The translations under genes were made by a program, and so were the position numbers. This document shows, one piece after another, positions 53,909 through 62,668 of a stretch of 64,000 nt of DNA. Position 1 is the stretch's first letter. Each line of letters starts with the position of its first letter. This DNA is from an uncultured Eubacteriales bacterium (GTDB taxonomy: Bacteria > Bacillota > Clostridia > Oscillospirales > Oscillospiraceae). Where the stretch lies: the NCBI GenBank assembly GCA_900079765.1, contig LT599017.1, positions 1,304,278 through 1,368,277 of the forward strand, written 5' to 3'. The notes below the pieces were generated by a model. The model made no database searches. It was not told the DNA's origin and saw nothing but the letters and a program-made list of their open reading frames with translations.

Positions 53909-56563
53909 TTATTGATTGCCGTTCTCCATCGCCTTCTCCATGGCGGCCCGGACGGGCTGGGAGCGCCCGGCGAGGTTATTTTGACGGAGGAGGGCGGAGA
54001 TCTGGCCGCTCACCCGCTCCACCTCCTCCCGGAAGGAGGAGGCCGAGAGGCGCAGGGCCCCGTGGCCCAGGATGATAAGCTGCTCGGCGTAGTCGGAGGT
54101 GGCGACCCGTACCCGGTGCTTTTTGCCGAGGTCATAGGTGACCTTCTCGATATAGGCGTCCGCCGTCTCGGCCTCCTTGGTAAAGACCACGTGGATGTTG
54201 TGGTAGCGGCTCTCGTCCCGCGTGCTCCTGGGCACACGATAGGCGTCGAAGACCACGATGACCTCGTTCTTCTGAAAGCCCTGGTAGTTGCTCAAAAGGT
54301 CCAGCAATAGCTGCCGGGCCGCGTCCAGACTGTCCCGGGCCGCCGCCTTCAGCTCGTCCCAGGCGAAGATGAGGTTGTACCCGTCCACCAGCAGGTATTC
54401 CTGCCCGTCGGGGATGGCGGGAGCCTTGTACTGGACGGTCTCCGCCAGCTCCCGTGCCGGGGAGCCGGGCATGAACTCCCGGCGCTTGACCGGCCCGTAG
54501 GTGCGTTCGAAGATGGCCTGCAGCTCCTTGTCCTCCGCCGCCGCGCCGGCATAGGAGACCGGGCGGGGGCGTGCGGCGGGAGCATCCGGCTCCTCCTGCT
54601 CCGGCGCGCTATCCGGTGCAAGGCCGGAGCTTACGTGGGCGTACTCCTCCACCTTGTCCCATTTGACGGTGAAGCCCGCGCCGTGGGCGCAGAAGACCGA
54701 GTCGGGGGTGTTCTCCAAATCCCGCTCAGGGTCATACCCAAGGCTTGCAACGGCGGCGGCCTGGTCCGCGCAGGGGCGGTACCCGCCGCTGACACAGAAG
54801 AGCCGCCCCTGTCCCGCGGTGTAGGCCGTGACCTGCCGGGCATAATCCCGCATACTGGACACGGGGGCCGAGCCGGTGAGGACGGCGTTCTCCCCCGCTG
54901 TCTCTGGTGGCGCGATCTCTCCGCCCATCCGCTGGAGGTCTGATATGGCCCGGCCCAGGCTGGCCTGGGGCACCTCCAGCCGGAAGTCGTAAAAGGGCTC
55001 CAGCAAAACGCTCTCGGCACGCATAAGGCCCTGGCGCACGGCCCGGTAGGTGGCCTGGCGGAAGTCGCCCCCCTCGGTGTGCTTTTCGTGGCCCCGGCCC
55101 GCGATGAGGGTGATGGTGAGGTCGGTGATGGGGGAACCGGTGAGGACGCCCAGGTGGGCTTTCTCTGCCAGATGGGAGAGGATGAGCCGCTGCCAGCCCC
55201 GGTCCAGCACCCCCTCCGGGCAGTCGCTTCCAATGCGCAGGCCGCTGCCACGCTCTCCCGGCTCCAGCAAAAGATGCACCTCGGCGTAGTGCCGCAGGGG
55301 CTCGAAGTGTCCGATGCCCACCGACGGGGCGGCGATGGTCTCCCGGTAGACGATGCTCCCGGCGTCGAACTCCACCGCCAGGCCAAACCGCCGGGCGATG
55401 AGCTCCTTCAGCACCTCAAGCTGAACCTCCCCCATGAGCTGGAGACAGATTTCCCGCGTCTGGGTGTTCCAGACCAGGTGGAGCTGGGGATCCTCCTCCT
55501 GGAGCTGATTGAGTTTTAAAAGGGCGGCGTGCGGGTCGTACCCGTCGGGCAGGAGGACGCGGTAGGTGAGCACCGGCTCCAGCACCGAGCGTCTCCAGTC
55601 CCGCTCCCAGCCCAGCCCCTGGCCGGGGTAGGTGCGGGAGAGGCCGGTCACCGCGCACACCGTCCCCGCCCCGACCTCGTCCGCCGTGCGGTACTTCGCG
55701 CCGGAGTAGAGGCGTATCTGGTCGGCCTTTTCCTCCCAGGCCTCGTCCTCCCCCAGGCCCGCCCGGCGGTTGGTGAGCAGGTCCTTCACCCGGAGCGTTC
55801 CGCCGGTGATCTTCAGGTAGGTCAGCCGCTCGCCCTGGGCGTCCCGGGCGATCTTATAGACCCGCGCGCCGAACTCCGCGCCGTGAGTAGGGGAGGGGGC
55901 AAACCGCCGCAGGCCGTCCAAAAGCGCCTCCACGCCCTCCAGCCTGAGGGCGGAGCCAAAGTAGCAGGGGAAGAGCCTGCGGCCCTCCACCAGAGCGGCG
56001 AGGTCCTCATCCTCCAACCGGCCCCGCTCCAGGTACCGGGTGAGGAGGGCCTCGCCGCAGAGGGCGGCGCTCTCCCAGATGTGCTCCGCCCCCGCGCCAA
56101 AGTCCACGCATCCGTCCCCCAGCCGGTCCCTGAACTGGGTGAGGAGGGCGTCCCGGTCCGCCCCGGCCAGGTCCATCTTGTTGACAAAGAGGAAGGTGGG
56201 TACGCCGTACTCCTCCAGGAGGTTCCACAGGGTCAGCGTGTGGCCCCGCACCCCATCCGGGCCGCTGACTACCAAAACGGCGCAGTCCAGCACGCCCAAA
56301 GTCCGCTCCATCTCTGTAGAGAAGTCCACATGGCCGGGGGTGTCCAAAAGCGTGATCTCCAGGTCCTCCAGCGGAAGGATGGCCTGCTTGGAGAAGACCG
56401 TGATGCCCCGCTCCCGCTCAATGGCCTCCGTGTCCAGAAAGGCGTTCTGGTGGTCCACCCGCCCCAGCGTCCGCAGGCACCCGCAGGTGTAGAGCAGGCC
56501 CTCGGACAGGGTGGTTTTCCCCGCGTCCACGTGGGCCAGTATTCCAACCGCCAGCTTTCTCAT
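53909..56563 (-). CDS. Tet(M)-like ribosomal GTPase fused to Rae1/YacP-type NYN domain
   Basis: 884 residues; Tet(M) itself is about 640. GTPase motifs: AHVDAGKT, RERGITVFSKQ, DTPGHVDF and NKMDLAG. Domains II-V of the EF-G/Tet(O) order follow. After an acidic/proline linker the last 150 residues form a NYN/PIN-type nuclease domain: YLLVDGYNLIFAWDELK, VIVVFDAYRVPR, ATSDYAEQLIILG. Rae1 (YacP) cuts mRNA in the ribosomal A site. The fusion puts a ribosome-binding GTPase and an mRNA nuclease in one chain. Tetracycline protection is not certain. Confidence 0.88.
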   Translation of the reverse strand: MRKLAVGILAHVDAGKTTLSEGLLYTCGCLRTLGRVDHQNAFLDTEAIERERGITVFSKQAILPLEDLEITLLDTPGHVDFSTEMERTLGVLDCAVLVVSGPDGVRGHTLTLWNLLEEYGVPTFLFVNKMDLAGADRDALLTQFRDRLGDGCVDFGAGAEHIWESAALCGEALLTRYLERGRLEDEDLAALVEGRRLFPCYFGSALRLEGVEALLDGLRRFAPSPTHGAEFGARVYKIARDAQGERLTYLKITGGTLRVKDLLTNRRAGLGEDEAWEEKADQIRLYSGAKYRTADEVGAGTVCAVTGLSRTYPGQGLGWERDWRRSVLEPVLTYRVLLPDGYDPHAALLKLNQLQEEDPQLHLVWNTQTREICLQLMGEVQLEVLKELIARRFGLAVEFDAGSIVYRETIAAPSVGIGHFEPLRHYAEVHLLLEPGERGSGLRIGSDCPEGVLDRGWQRLILSHLAEKAHLGVLTGSPITDLTITLIAGRGHEKHTEGGDFRQATYRAVRQGLMRAESVLLEPFYDFRLEVPQASLGRAISDLQRMGGEIAPPETAGENAVLTGSAPVSSMRDYARQVTAYTAGQGRLFCVSGGYRPCADQAAAVASLGYDPERDLENTPDSVFCAHGAGFTVKWDKVEEYAHVSSGLAPDSAPEQEEPDAPAARPRPVSYAGAAAEDKELQAIFERTYGPVKRREFMPGSPARELAETVQYKAPAIPDGQEYLLVDGYNLIFAWDELKAAARDSLDAARQLLLDLLSNYQGFQKNEVIVVFDAYRVPRSTRDESRYHNIHVVFTKEAETADAYIEKVTYDLGKKHRVRVATSDYAEQLIILGHGALRLSASSFREEVERVSGQISALLRQNNLAGRSQPVRAAMEKAMENGNQ

Positions 56564-56595
56564 ACGCGCCCCCGAATTTCGTCTGATTTATCTAT

Positions 56596-56623
56596 AGTAT
56601 AGCATAAATCTTTGCAAGAGCAA
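56596..56623 (-). promoter_or_regulatory. Promoter of the GTPase-NYN gene
   Basis: Leftward: TTGCTC (56623-56618), 16 bases, TATACT (56601-56596). About 30 bases ahead of the start codon. Confidence 0.6.
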
Positions 56624-56709
56624 AATAACGCGATCTCATTTTTCGTGTGGCCATGACTGTTTTCATGGAGGGTCTATGACACTGTAAAAAAATATTTCTG
56701 TCGTACCGC

Positions 56710-56738
56710 TTGTAATCCTATAAACCCTATTGTATACT
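56710..56738 (+). promoter_or_regulatory. Promoter/operator of the Rrf2 gene
   Basis: TTGTAA, 17 bases, TATACT. A dyad, ATAAACCCTA...TAGGTTATA, overlaps the -10, consistent with autorepression. Confidence 0.6.
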
Positions 56739-56763
56739 AGGTTATAACAAGGAGGAACGACCT

Positions 56764-57195
56764 ATGATGATTTCAACGAAGGGGCGATACGCCCTGCGCG
56801 TGATGATCGACCTGGCAGAGCATCAGACCGAGGGGTACATCCCCCTCAAGGAGATTGCCGAGCGCCAGGAGATCTCCGAAAAATATTTAGAGAGTATTTT
56901 AAAATCCCTGGTGCGGGACAAGGTGCTCACCGGCCTGCGCGGAAAGGGGGGCGGCTACCGCTTGAGCAAGCCGCCCGAGCTCTGCACCGTGGGCAGTGTG
57001 CTGCGTCTGACCGAGGGAAGCCTGGCCCCCGTGTCCTGCCTGGATGCTGGGTCGGAGCCCTGTCCCCGCATGGATAGCTGCCGCACTTTGCCCATGTGGA
57101 AAAAGCTGGACACCCTCATCAATGACTTCTTTGACGACATCACCATCGCGGACCTGGCGGCTCCCGCCATGGAAGGCAATAATTATGTGATTTGA
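56764..57195 (+). CDS. Rrf2-family regulator (IscR-like)
   Basis: 143 residues. Winged helix STKGRYALRVMIDLAEHQTE, SEKYLESILKSLV, GLRGKGGGYRLSKP. Three cysteines in SCLDAGSEPCPRMDSC, spaced 7 and 5 apart, could bind an Fe-S cluster as in IscR (there 5 and 5). No isc/suf genes follow here, so the targets are elsewhere. Confidence 0.85.
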   Translation: MMISTKGRYALRVMIDLAEHQTEGYIPLKEIAERQEISEKYLESILKSLVRDKVLTGLRGKGGGYRLSKPPELCTVGSVLRLTEGSLAPVSCLDAGSEPCPRMDSCRTLPMWKKLDTLINDFFDDITIADLAAPAMEGNNYVI

Positions 57196-57243
57196 GTCTA
57201 TTTTTTCGGCCATGCCGGGCAAACTATCGCTGAGGTGAATCAT

Positions 57244-57378
57244 ATGCCAAAGGATAGCCAGCCCGACGACAAGCGCGCCCGCCAGGAGAAATGCCGCGGA
57301 AAGCTCCCCATCACTCGGGAAAACCAGAACCAGAACCGCAACGCCAAGAAACAGTCGGCCCCCAACCAGGATGTATAA
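57244..57378 (+). CDS. Small basic protein
   Basis: 44 residues (MPKDSQPDDKRARQEKCRGK to NQDV), rich in Lys/Arg/Asn/Gln. GCTGAGGTG precedes the start. No family known to me; possibly a small Clostridia-specific protein. Next gene follows after 9 bases. Confidence 0.45.
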   Translation: MPKDSQPDDKRARQEKCRGKLPITRENQNQNRNAKKQSAPNQDV

Positions 57379-57387
57379 GGAGGAGCC

Positions 57388-57519
57388 ATGGCAAAGCAGG
57401 GAATGAAACGCCCCGAGGTCACCCACGTAAAACCCCGAAACGAGGCGCCGCCCGTCCCGGAGCTCCAGGGCGGGGCGAAGAAGACCAAAGAGAAGGCAAA
57501 GCCCGTCACCGAACGGTGA
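57388..57519 (+). CDS. Small basic protein, second
   Basis: 43 residues (MAKQGMKRPEVTHVKPRNEA to KPVTER), Lys/Pro-rich. AAGGAGG lies just upstream. Similar character to the previous gene, probably the same transcript; ends before a terminator. Confidence 0.5.
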   Translation: MAKQGMKRPEVTHVKPRNEAPPVPELQGGAKKTKEKAKPVTER

Positions 57520-57531
57520 CACGCCGGACCA

Positions 57532-57576
57532 GCAAGCCCGCAGAGTCAGTTTTGACCCTGCGGGCTTTTTGTACCT
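57532..57576. terminator. Terminator
   Basis: AAGCCCGCAG, loop region AGTCAGTTTTGAC, CCTGCGGGCTT, TTTTG. Between the two small genes and the convergent epimerase. Confidence 0.8.
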
Positions 57577-57577
57577 G

Positions 57578-58459
57578 TTACAGCGTGGTGACGGAGTACC
57601 CCAGGCTCCATTCCTCCCCGGGGCGGAGGAGGACGGCATAGGGCTTGTCCTCAAAGCGGCCGGTCTCGTCCTCAAAGGCGGCGCAGCCGTGCCACGGCTC
57701 GATGCATAGGAAGGGGGCGTGCTTTCCCGGCGGAGTCCAGAAGGCCAGCATGGGCCAGCCGGTGAAGTCTACCCGGACCCCGCGGCCTCCGTTCCGTTGC
57801 CGCAGGCTGACGCCATGGGAGCGCAGCCCCTCAAAGGTCAGGGTGTCCACCCGGTCGAAAACGGCGTAGTCAAGAGGGATGGTATCCGTACCATCCAGGC
57901 ACGGCATGGTCTTGTCCCGGGAGAGGAGACCGTCCGCCGTGGGGAGGAGGGCGGGCAGATCTTCGGACTGGTCAAAGACAAGCTCATAATCCCCAAAGGA
58001 TTCACCGGGGCGCTGGGGACAGCGGAAGGCGGTGTGGGCGCCCAGGCAGAAGGGCATGTCCTCCGGCCCGGTATTTACCACGGTGGCAGTGGTTGTAAAG
58101 CCGTTTTCCTTTAACTCCTGCCGCACCCGGAGGAGATAGGGAAAGGGAAAGGCCTTTACTGTGTCCGGCTCCTCCCGCTGTTCCAGCACCGCCCAGTCCT
58201 TCCCGTGCCCGATCAGCGTAAACTCCCGCCGCCGGGCAAGGCCATGCTGAGGCATATGGCACTCCTTGCCAAGCGCCAGCACCGCACCCCCACGCAGCTT
58301 GCCCACGATGGGGAAGAGGATGGGATTGCGCCCGGTCCAGGAGGCCGGGTCCCCCTGCCAGATGTATTCAAGACCGCCCTCGTCCCGGTAAGATGTAAGC
58401 TCTCCGCCCATGGTGTCGATAATTGCGCTCCGTTCGCCCTGTCTCAGCGTGATCTGCAT
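57578..58459 (-). CDS. Aldose 1-epimerase family protein (LacX-like)
   Basis: 293 residues, galactose-mutarotase fold. MPQHGLARRREFTLIGHG, FCLGAHTAFRCPQ (His) and IEPWHGCAAFED near the end mark the family. Converts alpha and beta anomers of a sugar; the exact sugar is unknown. Monocistronic. Confidence 0.85.
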   Translation of the reverse strand: MQITLRQGERSAIIDTMGGELTSYRDEGGLEYIWQGDPASWTGRNPILFPIVGKLRGGAVLALGKECHMPQHGLARRREFTLIGHGKDWAVLEQREEPDTVKAFPFPYLLRVRQELKENGFTTTATVVNTGPEDMPFCLGAHTAFRCPQRPGESFGDYELVFDQSEDLPALLPTADGLLSRDKTMPCLDGTDTIPLDYAVFDRVDTLTFEGLRSHGVSLRQRNGGRGVRVDFTGWPMLAFWTPPGKHAPFLCIEPWHGCAAFEDETGRFEDKPYAVLLRPGEEWSLGYSVTTL

Positions 58460-58561
58460 TTGACCATCTCCTTGCGCCTGTCTGGGCTTAGTGTATCACA
58501 GGATGCACCGCCGCACAATGAGGGGATGCCACTTTTGCGTTTGCTTGGAAAAGATTACTCC

Positions 58562-58610
58562 TTGCGCCAGTCTCAGGAATAGGTTACAATTCGGTTACAA
58601 AAAGTAACAA
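58562..58610 (+). promoter_or_regulatory. Promoter with WalR-like box
   Basis: TTGCGC (58562), 17 bases, TACAAT (58585). Over the -10 lies GTTACA-N5-GTTACA (58583-58599), the reverse complement of TGTWAH-N5-TGTWAH, the WalR (YycF) consensus. A third half-site GTAACA lies at 58604. Because the box covers the -10, repression is more likely than activation. Confidence 0.6.
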
Positions 58611-58621
58611 AGGATGTGACC

Positions 58622-59431
58622 ATGATGCGACGATGCGCAAAGCTGGCCTTTGGCCTGTTTCTGGCCCTGGCTCTCGGCGTGGGGGCCCATGCAGCCGACC
58701 TGCGGGTAAACGGCGTGGACGTACATAGCGACGTGGCGCCCAGGGTGATCGGGGGCTCCACCTACGTCTCCCTCCGGGCGGTGACCCAGGCCCTGCGGGG
58801 GGACGCGGCCCTCTCCTGGGAGGGGCAGGCGGTGGTCCGGGGGTCGGGTATCACCCTCACCGCCGCTCCGGGGGCGTGTTACCTGGAGGCCAACGGCAGG
58901 GCGCTCTATATCGCGAATGGCATCCAGGCCGAGACGGGTCGTTTGCTGGTGCCGGTCCGGGTGCTGGCGAAGGCCCTGGGGGCCGAGGTGTACTGGGATG
59001 CCGCCACCGGCGACGTGAATATCCAAAGCGGCAGCGGCACCATTACTTCGGGGGACGCTTTCTATAACGCCAACGACCTTTACTGGCTCTCCCACATCAT
59101 CTCCGCCGAGAGCCAGGGAGAGCCCCTGGTCGGGAAAATCGCCGTAGGCAACGTGATCCTTAACCGGGTGAAGAGCGACGAGTTCCCCAATACCATATAT
59201 GACGTGATCTTTGACTCCGCCTGGGGCGTTCAGTTTACCCCCGTGGCCAACGGCACCATCTACCAGGAGCCTACAGCCGAGAGCGTGCTGGCTGCCAAGC
59301 TGTGTCTCGACGGAGCCAACACGGCGGGAAGCAGCCTCTACTTCCTGGCCCCCGCCCTCACCAACAGCCGCTGGGCCGCCCAGAACCGCCCCTATGTGAC
59401 TACCATCGGGGCCCACCAGTTTTACGGCTGA
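58622..59431 (+). CDS. Cell wall hydrolase, SleB/Hydrolase_2 type
   Basis: 269 residues from ATG 58622. Signal peptide (LAFGLFLALALGVGAHA), a copper-amine-oxidase-like N-terminal domain (TYVSLRAVTQALRGDAALSW), and a SleB/CwlJ-type domain with Glu in HIISAESQGEPLVGKIAVG and QFTPVANGTIY, NRPYVTTIGAHQFYG. Probably cuts cortex or wall peptidoglycan as a lytic transglycosylase. A paralogue follows at 59896. Confidence 0.88.
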   Translation: MMRRCAKLAFGLFLALALGVGAHAADLRVNGVDVHSDVAPRVIGGSTYVSLRAVTQALRGDAALSWEGQAVVRGSGITLTAAPGACYLEANGRALYIANGIQAETGRLLVPVRVLAKALGAEVYWDAATGDVNIQSGSGTITSGDAFYNANDLYWLSHIISAESQGEPLVGKIAVGNVILNRVKSDEFPNTIYDVIFDSAWGVQFTPVANGTIYQEPTAESVLAAKLCLDGANTAGSSLYFLAPALTNSRWAAQNRPYVTTIGAHQFYG

Positions 59432-59486
59432 CGGCCCCTCCTTATATATAAGGTATATAGGCGAATATTTACCCTTAAAAATATGC

Positions 59487-59517
59487 GCCCGGCTACGGCC
59501 GGGAGCATATTTTTTTG
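59487..59517 (+). terminator. Terminator after the first hydrolase
   Basis: ATGCGCCCGGC, TACG, GCCGGGAGCAT and ATTTTTTT. The rest of the gap 59520-59820 is AT-rich and holds no gene that I can support; an inverted GTTACA-N5-TGTAAC lies at 59764-59780. Confidence 0.75.
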
Positions 59518-59831
59518 CGCCAAAAGAGTATAAAAACGGGTTCTTTTGCAAAAAATTTTTTCAGCCAAAAAAATATCCATAATACGGAAAAATTCACTTC
59601 CAATTTATGAACGCGATTTTTACCCAGATGAAAGGATAATATCCTTATATTTACAATTTAAGATGGTAAAGAGCCCTTGGGACCCAATGGATAGAGCAGC
59701 TGAGGGCAAACACGAAAAAATTTTACAATTAATGGTTTATTTTCCGGCGGGCCCGGGTAAAATAGTTACAAAACTTGTAACCAAAAAACGTGCCGAAAAG
59801 TGCGAAAAAACGCCTCGTTAAAAGTTTTTGC

Positions 59832-59872
59832 TTGCAATCACAGAAAAAACAGGTTACAATACGGTAACAAAT
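59832..59872 (+). promoter_or_regulatory. Promoter with WalR-like box, second copy
   Basis: TTGCAA (59832), 17 bases, TACAAT (59855), with GTTACA-N5-GTAACA (59853-59869) across the -10, the same layout as at 58562. Confidence 0.6.
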
Positions 59873-59895
59873 TTAGGACAGGAGTTACATTTGTT

Positions 59896-60696
59896 ATGAA
59901 AAAGCGCATCCTCTCTGTGGCTCTCTCTCTGGCCCTGCTCCTTGGAGCGGTCGGTCCGGCGATCGCCGTTGAGAGTCCTAGTATCTATGTAGACGGCCAG
60001 CCTGTGCTCATGTCGGTGGAGCCTCTGGTGGTGAACCGCACCACCTACGTGCCCTACCTCGCCGTGGTCCAGGCCATGCACCCCGAAGCGACGGCTGCCT
60101 GGGAGAACGACCGGGCCGTCCTCCGCGCCGCCGGCCTCACCATCGAGATTGGAATCGGGAACTGCTACCTGGTTGCCAACGGGCGCTATCTCTACTTCCC
60201 CGGCGGCGTCATCGTCCAGAACGGCGACATCTTCGTGCCTGTGCGCACCCTGGCCCAGGCCATGGGAGCCGTGGTCGCCTGGGACTCGGGCACGGTCTAC
60301 CTTCAGTCCTCCACCGGCCCCATTGAGGACGCGAGCCTGTTTTATAACAGCGAAGATGTGTACTGGCTCTCCCATATCATCTATGCCGAGAGCGGCAATC
60401 AGCCCCTGGCCGGTAAGATCGCCGTGGGCAATGTGGTGCTCAACCGGGTGGCCAGCCCCGCCTTCCCCAACACGGTGTACGACACTATCTTCCAGCGCGG
60501 CCAGTTCACCCCCGTGCAGAACGGCAGCATCAACCTCAACCCGAGCGTTGAGAGCATCGTCGCCGCCAAGCTGTGTCTGGACGGGGCCAACACCGCCGGG
60601 AACAGCCTCTACTTCGTCAACTACCACTACAGCAGCTGGGCCACCCGCAACCGCCCCTACGTGGCTACCATTGGCGCCCACGCCTTCTACTCGTAA
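59896..60696 (+). CDS. Cell wall hydrolase, SleB/Hydrolase_2 type, second copy
   Basis: 266 residues from ATG 59896 (RBS AGGACAGGAG is about 10 bases ahead). Signal peptide ILSVALSLALLLGAVGPAIA, copper-amine-oxidase-like domain (TYVPYLAVVQAMHPEATAAW), then YWLSHIIYAESGNQPLAGKI, with the Glu, and QFTPVQNGSIN. Same domain order as 58622-59431; tandem duplicates under the same promoter type. Confidence 0.88.
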   Translation: MKKRILSVALSLALLLGAVGPAIAVESPSIYVDGQPVLMSVEPLVVNRTTYVPYLAVVQAMHPEATAAWENDRAVLRAAGLTIEIGIGNCYLVANGRYLYFPGGVIVQNGDIFVPVRTLAQAMGAVVAWDSGTVYLQSSTGPIEDASLFYNSEDVYWLSHIIYAESGNQPLAGKIAVGNVVLNRVASPAFPNTVYDTIFQRGQFTPVQNGSINLNPSVESIVAAKLCLDGANTAGNSLYFVNYHYSSWATRNRPYVATIGAHAFYS

Positions 60697-60713
60697 AAAA
60701 TCAGGGTTCTTTC

Positions 60714-60744
60714 AGCGCGCCCGGCAGTCATGCCGGGCGCGCTT
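60714..60744 (+). terminator. Terminator after the second hydrolase
   Basis: GCGCGCCCGGC, loop AGTCAT, GCCGGGCGCGC, then TTTGCGTT. Confidence 0.75.
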
Positions 60745-60759
60745 TGCGTTCCCCGCCGC

Positions 60760-60787
60760 TTGCTATTGCGTCAAAATGTGCTATAAT
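60760..60787 (+). promoter_or_regulatory. Promoter of the FHA-FtsW operon
   Basis: TTGCTA, 16 bases, TATAAT. About 70 bases ahead of the GTG start. Confidence 0.65.
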
Positions 60788-60856
60788 AGCAGCGACCGCC
60801 GCGTAGCGCGCGGCCGCGCGTGTCATGCGCAGTTTTAACGAGAGGGAGGGAAGACA

Positions 60857-62668
60857 GTGGACGCTATACTTTCCGCGCCGCAGGCCATTATGGACCAGCT
60901 GACGGCGTTTTTGAGCACTTATCCCGTGGTCGCGGCGTGGTATACCACCATCGCCCGCTTTGTCTTCCCCGTGCTGGCCCTGCTCATTCTGGTGCGGTCC
61001 ATCCGCTCCCTCCTCACCGTGCCTCACCTGCCTGAGGTGTGGGGCTACCTGTCTTTGCCCAACGGCGCTGAGGAGCCCCTGACCCACTGGGAGAATACCG
61101 TGGGCCGGGCCGGGGCCTGCGACGTGACGCTCAATTACCCCACCGTCTCCCGCCAGCATGCCGCCCTCATGCGCGGCGAGGACGACACCTGGACGGTCTA
61201 TGATCTGGAGAGCAAGGGCGGCGTCACCGTGAACGGCGACGAGGTGGAGGGCTCCGCCTCCATCGACTACGGCGACGTGCTGGGCCTGGGGGGCGTGGAG
61301 ACCGTGCTCCTCTCCGTCTCCGCCGAGGAGAAGGAGGACCGGCGCAAGCGCCGCCGGGCCAGCCGCCCGGTCTCTCCCTGGCTGGGTCTTATTTTCCTTA
61401 CGATTTTCCAGCTCGCCACCGCCGTGCAGCTCGTCATCGCGGCGGGGGAGGGGGCTACCGCCGCGATCCCCACCACGTTCCTGTGTCTCATCGCGGTCAT
61501 GTGGGCCTATTTTCTCTTCATGCGCTCCATCCGCCGGGTGGGGTTTGAGATGGAGACGATTGCCTTCTTCCTGTCTACATTGTCCCTTGCCGTCACCGCC
61601 TCCTCCGCGCCCAAGAGCCTCTTCAAGCAGTTTGCAACCGTACTGCTGGGGCTGGTCCTTTTCGTGGTGCTTTGCGTGATCCTGCGGGACCTGGACCGGG
61701 TGAAAAAGCTGCGCTGGCTGGCGGCGGCAGGGGCCATCGGCCTGCTGCTGATCACCGTGCTCCTCGGCCGGTCCCTCTCCGGCGCGCGGAACTGGATCAT
61801 CATCGGCTCCCTCTCCTTCCAGCCCTCGGAGCTGGCGAAGGTCTGCTATATCTTCGCCGGGGCCGCCACGCTGGAACGGCTCTTCCGTAAGCGGAACATC
61901 TGGCTCTTCATCGCCCTCACCGGCGCGTGCATGGGTACGCTGGCCCTTATGAGCGACTTCGGCACTGCCGCCATCTTCTTTATCACCTTCCTGGTCATTG
62001 CCTACCTCCGCTCAGGGGACTGGGCGACGCTGGCGGGCATCACCGCCGCCGGGGTCGCGGCGGCGGCGGTCATTGCACTGAGCAAGCCCTATATCCTCCG
62101 CCGTTTCTCGGCCTGGGGCCATGTATGGTCCGACCCGTCAAACCTGGGGTTCCAGCAGGTGCGGGCCATGTCGGCCGCCGCCTCGGGTGGACTCATCGGC
62201 GTGGGGGCGGGGGAGGGCTGGCTCCACCGCATCGGCGCGGCGGATACCGACCTGGTCTTCGGCATGCTGTGTGAGGAGTGGGGCCTTATCATCGGCGTGC
62301 TGGCGGTCATATGCATCGTCACCTTGGCCGTATTCGCCGTCCGCTCCGGCAAGGCGGGCCGCTCCAGCTACTACCTCATCGCCGCCTGCGGCGCGGGCGC
62401 GCTGCTGGTGTTCCAGACCTGCCTGAACGTCTTCGGTGCGGTGGACATTCTGCCCCTCACCGGCGTGACCTTTCCCTTCGTCTCCAACGGCGGCTCGGCC
62501 ATGCTGGGCTCCTGGGGACTGCTGGCCTTCCTGAAGGCCACCGATACAAGACAGAACGCCAGCTTTGCCATCCGCCTCCCCTCCAAGCGGCGGGAGCGCG
62601 CGGAGGAGCTGGCCCGCCGGACCGAGATGGAATCCGCCGAGGAGGAGGCGTCCGATGAAGAAGATTGA
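60857..62668 (+). CDS. FHA-FtsW/RodA fusion protein
   Basis: 603 residues from GTG 60857 (GAGAGGGAGGG ahead). One TM (FVFPVLALLILVRSI), FHA domain at residues about 70-155 (VGRAGACDVTLNYPTVSRQH A, TVNGDEVEG), then about nine TMs of a SEDS glycosyltransferase (RNWIIIGSLSFQPSELAKV, ASGGLIGVGAGEGWLHRIG, TFPFVSNGGSAMLGSWG). FHA binds phospho-threonine, so the polymerase is probably controlled by a PASTA-type kinase. Overlaps the PBP gene by 14 bases. Confidence 0.9.
   Translation: MDAILSAPQAIMDQLTAFLSTYPVVAAWYTTIARFVFPVLALLILVRSIRSLLTVPHLPEVWGYLSLPNGAEEPLTHWENTVGRAGACDVTLNYPTVSRQHAALMRGEDDTWTVYDLESKGGVTVNGDEVEGSASIDYGDVLGLGGVETVLLSVSAEEKEDRRKRRRASRPVSPWLGLIFLTIFQLATAVQLVIAAGEGATAAIPTTFLCLIAVMWAYFLFMRSIRRVGFEMETIAFFLSTLSLAVTASSAPKSLFKQFATVLLGLVLFVVLCVILRDLDRVKKLRWLAAAGAIGLLLITVLLGRSLSGARNWIIIGSLSFQPSELAKVCYIFAGAATLERLFRKRNIWLFIALTGACMGTLALMSDFGTAAIFFITFLVIAYLRSGDWATLAGITAAGVAAAAVIALSKPYILRRFSAWGHVWSDPSNLGFQQVRAMSAAASGGLIGVGAGEGWLHRIGAADTDLVFGMLCEEWGLIIGVLAVICIVTLAVFAVRSGKAGRSSYYLIAACGAGALLVFQTCLNVFGAVDILPLTGVTFPFVSNGGSAMLGSWGLLAFLKATDTRQNASFAIRLPSKRRERAEELARRTEMESAEEEASDEED

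Noticed and set aside
55529-56602. 357-residue rightward frame opposite the Tet(M)-like gene
   Set aside because: Antisense to conserved GTPase motifs; Ala/Pro/Gly/His-rich without a domain.
59546-59821. 91-residue frame between the two wall hydrolases
   Set aside because: AT-rich intergenic sequence, no ribosome site, Lys-rich translation without pattern.
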